Positions 63,497 to 64,000 of a stretch of 64,000 nt of DNA are shown in pieces. Origin of the DNA: Methylocystis sp. MJC1 (GTDB taxonomy: Bacteria > Pseudomonadota > Alphaproteobacteria > Rhizobiales > Beijerinckiaceae); assembly GCF_026427715.1 (NCBI RefSeq), contig NZ_CP107558.1:2841001-2905000 (forward strand), written 5' to 3'. How positions within the stretch are numbered: the first letter of the stretch is position 1; each line of letters opens with the position of its first letter. Under the pieces are notes generated by a model, which made no database searches, was not told where the DNA came from, and saw only the letters and a program-made list of their open reading frames with translations. The translations under genes and the position numbers were made by a program.

Positions 63497-64000
63497 ATGA
63501 AAGATTTGCCTTTGCGCGACGTCTACCGACTCATCGAGCCCGGCCCGGTGGTTCTGCTGACGACCTCCCATAAAGGCCCGGCTAATGTCATGACGATGTC
63601 CTGGCACATGATGGTGGACTTCGAGCCGCCCCTCATCGCTTGCGTGGTCAGCGACCGGGATCATAGCTTTACGGCCTTGCGCGCGACGAAGGAATGCGTC
63701 GTCGCCATCCCGCCGGCGGAGATGGCGGAGACGGTTGTGGCGATCGGCAATTGCTCAGGGCGAGACGTCGATAAATTCGAAGCCTTCCACCTGACCAAGG
63801 GGGAAGCGGAGAAGGTGTCGGCGCCGCTTGTCGTCGACTGCTTCGCAAATATCGAGTGCAAGGTCGTCGATACGCGCCTCGTGAACCAGTATTGTCTCTT
63901 TGTGCTGCAGGGCGTGAAAGCCTGGATCGATCCCGCCCGGAGAGGGTCGAAGACCATCCACCACAAAGGGATGGGAAGTTTCATCGTCGATGGGGAGACA
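63497..64000 (+). CDS. Flavin reductase-like (FMN-binding split barrel) protein, partial
   Basis: 168 residues are visible and the gene continues past the right edge. The N-terminus MKDLPLRDVYRLIEPGPVVL and the block GPANVMTMSWHMMVDFEPPL, then IACVVSDRDHSFTALRATKE, match the DIM6/NTAB flavin reductase family, which binds FMN. The ATG at 63497 follows a GGAGGT site. It is divergent from hupS with 397 bases between. The substrate is unknown. Confidence 0.88.
   Translation, partial: MKDLPLRDVYRLIEPGPVVLLTTSHKGPANVMTMSWHMMVDFEPPLIACVVSDRDHSFTALRATKECVVAIPPAEMAETVVAIGNCSGRDVDKFEAFHLTKGEAEKVSAPLVVDCFANIECKVVDTRLVNQYCLFVLQGVKAWIDPARRGSKTIHHKGMGSFIVDGET

Overview
This 64 kb window is high-G+C chromosomal DNA, with essentially no insertion sequences. 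It reads as an alphaproteobacterium of the Hyphomicrobiales (Rhizobiales). The main clues are the gene order hslVU - hisB - DUF2628 - hisH - hisA - hisF - hisE - coaA, a DivK/PleD pair with a DUF3572 neighbour, a FixK-regulated cbb3 oxidase, and a rhizobium-style hupSLCD(E)FGHIJK-hypABFCDE uptake hydrogenase operon. A nitrogen-fixing or methylotrophic genus such as Methylocystis or Methylosinus would fit, but no methane or methanol oxidation gene lies here, so the genus is inference only.

Layout. 1-4.1 kb (minus): ccoNOQP and the start of ccoG, behind a near-ideal FixK/FNR class II promoter. 4.4-4.8 kb: a small secreted SH3-like protein. 5.2-18.6 kb (plus): a 1712-residue exported repeat protein of unknown function, a bacterial alpha-2-macroglobulin with an intact thioester, and the peptidoglycan synthase PbpC. 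19.1-21.8 kb: clpB behind a sigma-32-like promoter. 21.9-24.3 kb: an AhpD-like protein and an exported cupin, divergent from a MocR-type regulator. 24.3-30 kb (minus): the his operon plus coaA, with an Mrr-type restriction nuclease gene spliced between hisA and hisF using overlapping start and stop codons. 30.4-33.4 kb: an unknown exported protein and hslVU. 33.5-35.5 kb: an antitoxin remnant, trpS and a HepT/MntA toxin-antitoxin pair. 35.6-40.1 kb: glycolate oxidase glcDEF, divergent from glcG. 40.2-42.5 kb: DUF3572, divK, pleD and tRNA-Ala(GGC). 43-49 kb: a YqeB-like protein, then a substrate-binding protein, a di-heme oxidoreductase and a TonB-dependent receptor arranged as one operon. 49.2-63.1 kb (minus): a complete [NiFe] uptake hydrogenase operon. 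63.5 kb to the end: a flavin-reductase-like gene, cut by the window edge.

How the parts work together. HupSL oxidises H2 in the periplasm and passes electrons through the cytochrome b HupC to the quinone pool. HupD matures HupL. HupF-K and HypA-F assemble the Ni-Fe(CN)2CO centre. A sigma-54 promoter with a NifA-like upstream element suggests the operon is expressed with nitrogen fixation, so that H2 from nitrogenase is recycled. The high-affinity cbb3 oxidase, induced at low oxygen, would be a natural terminal acceptor. The glc operon oxidises glycolate to glyoxylate.

Most promising for follow-up: (1) the Mrr nuclease inside the his operon; (2) the giant repeat protein beside alpha-2-macroglobulin and PbpC; (3) the binding protein/di-heme/TonB operon, which lacks a permease; (4) a 76-residue His-containing membrane protein at the position of the nickel permease gene hupE. 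Dispersed palindromic repeats of several families occupy many gene ends.
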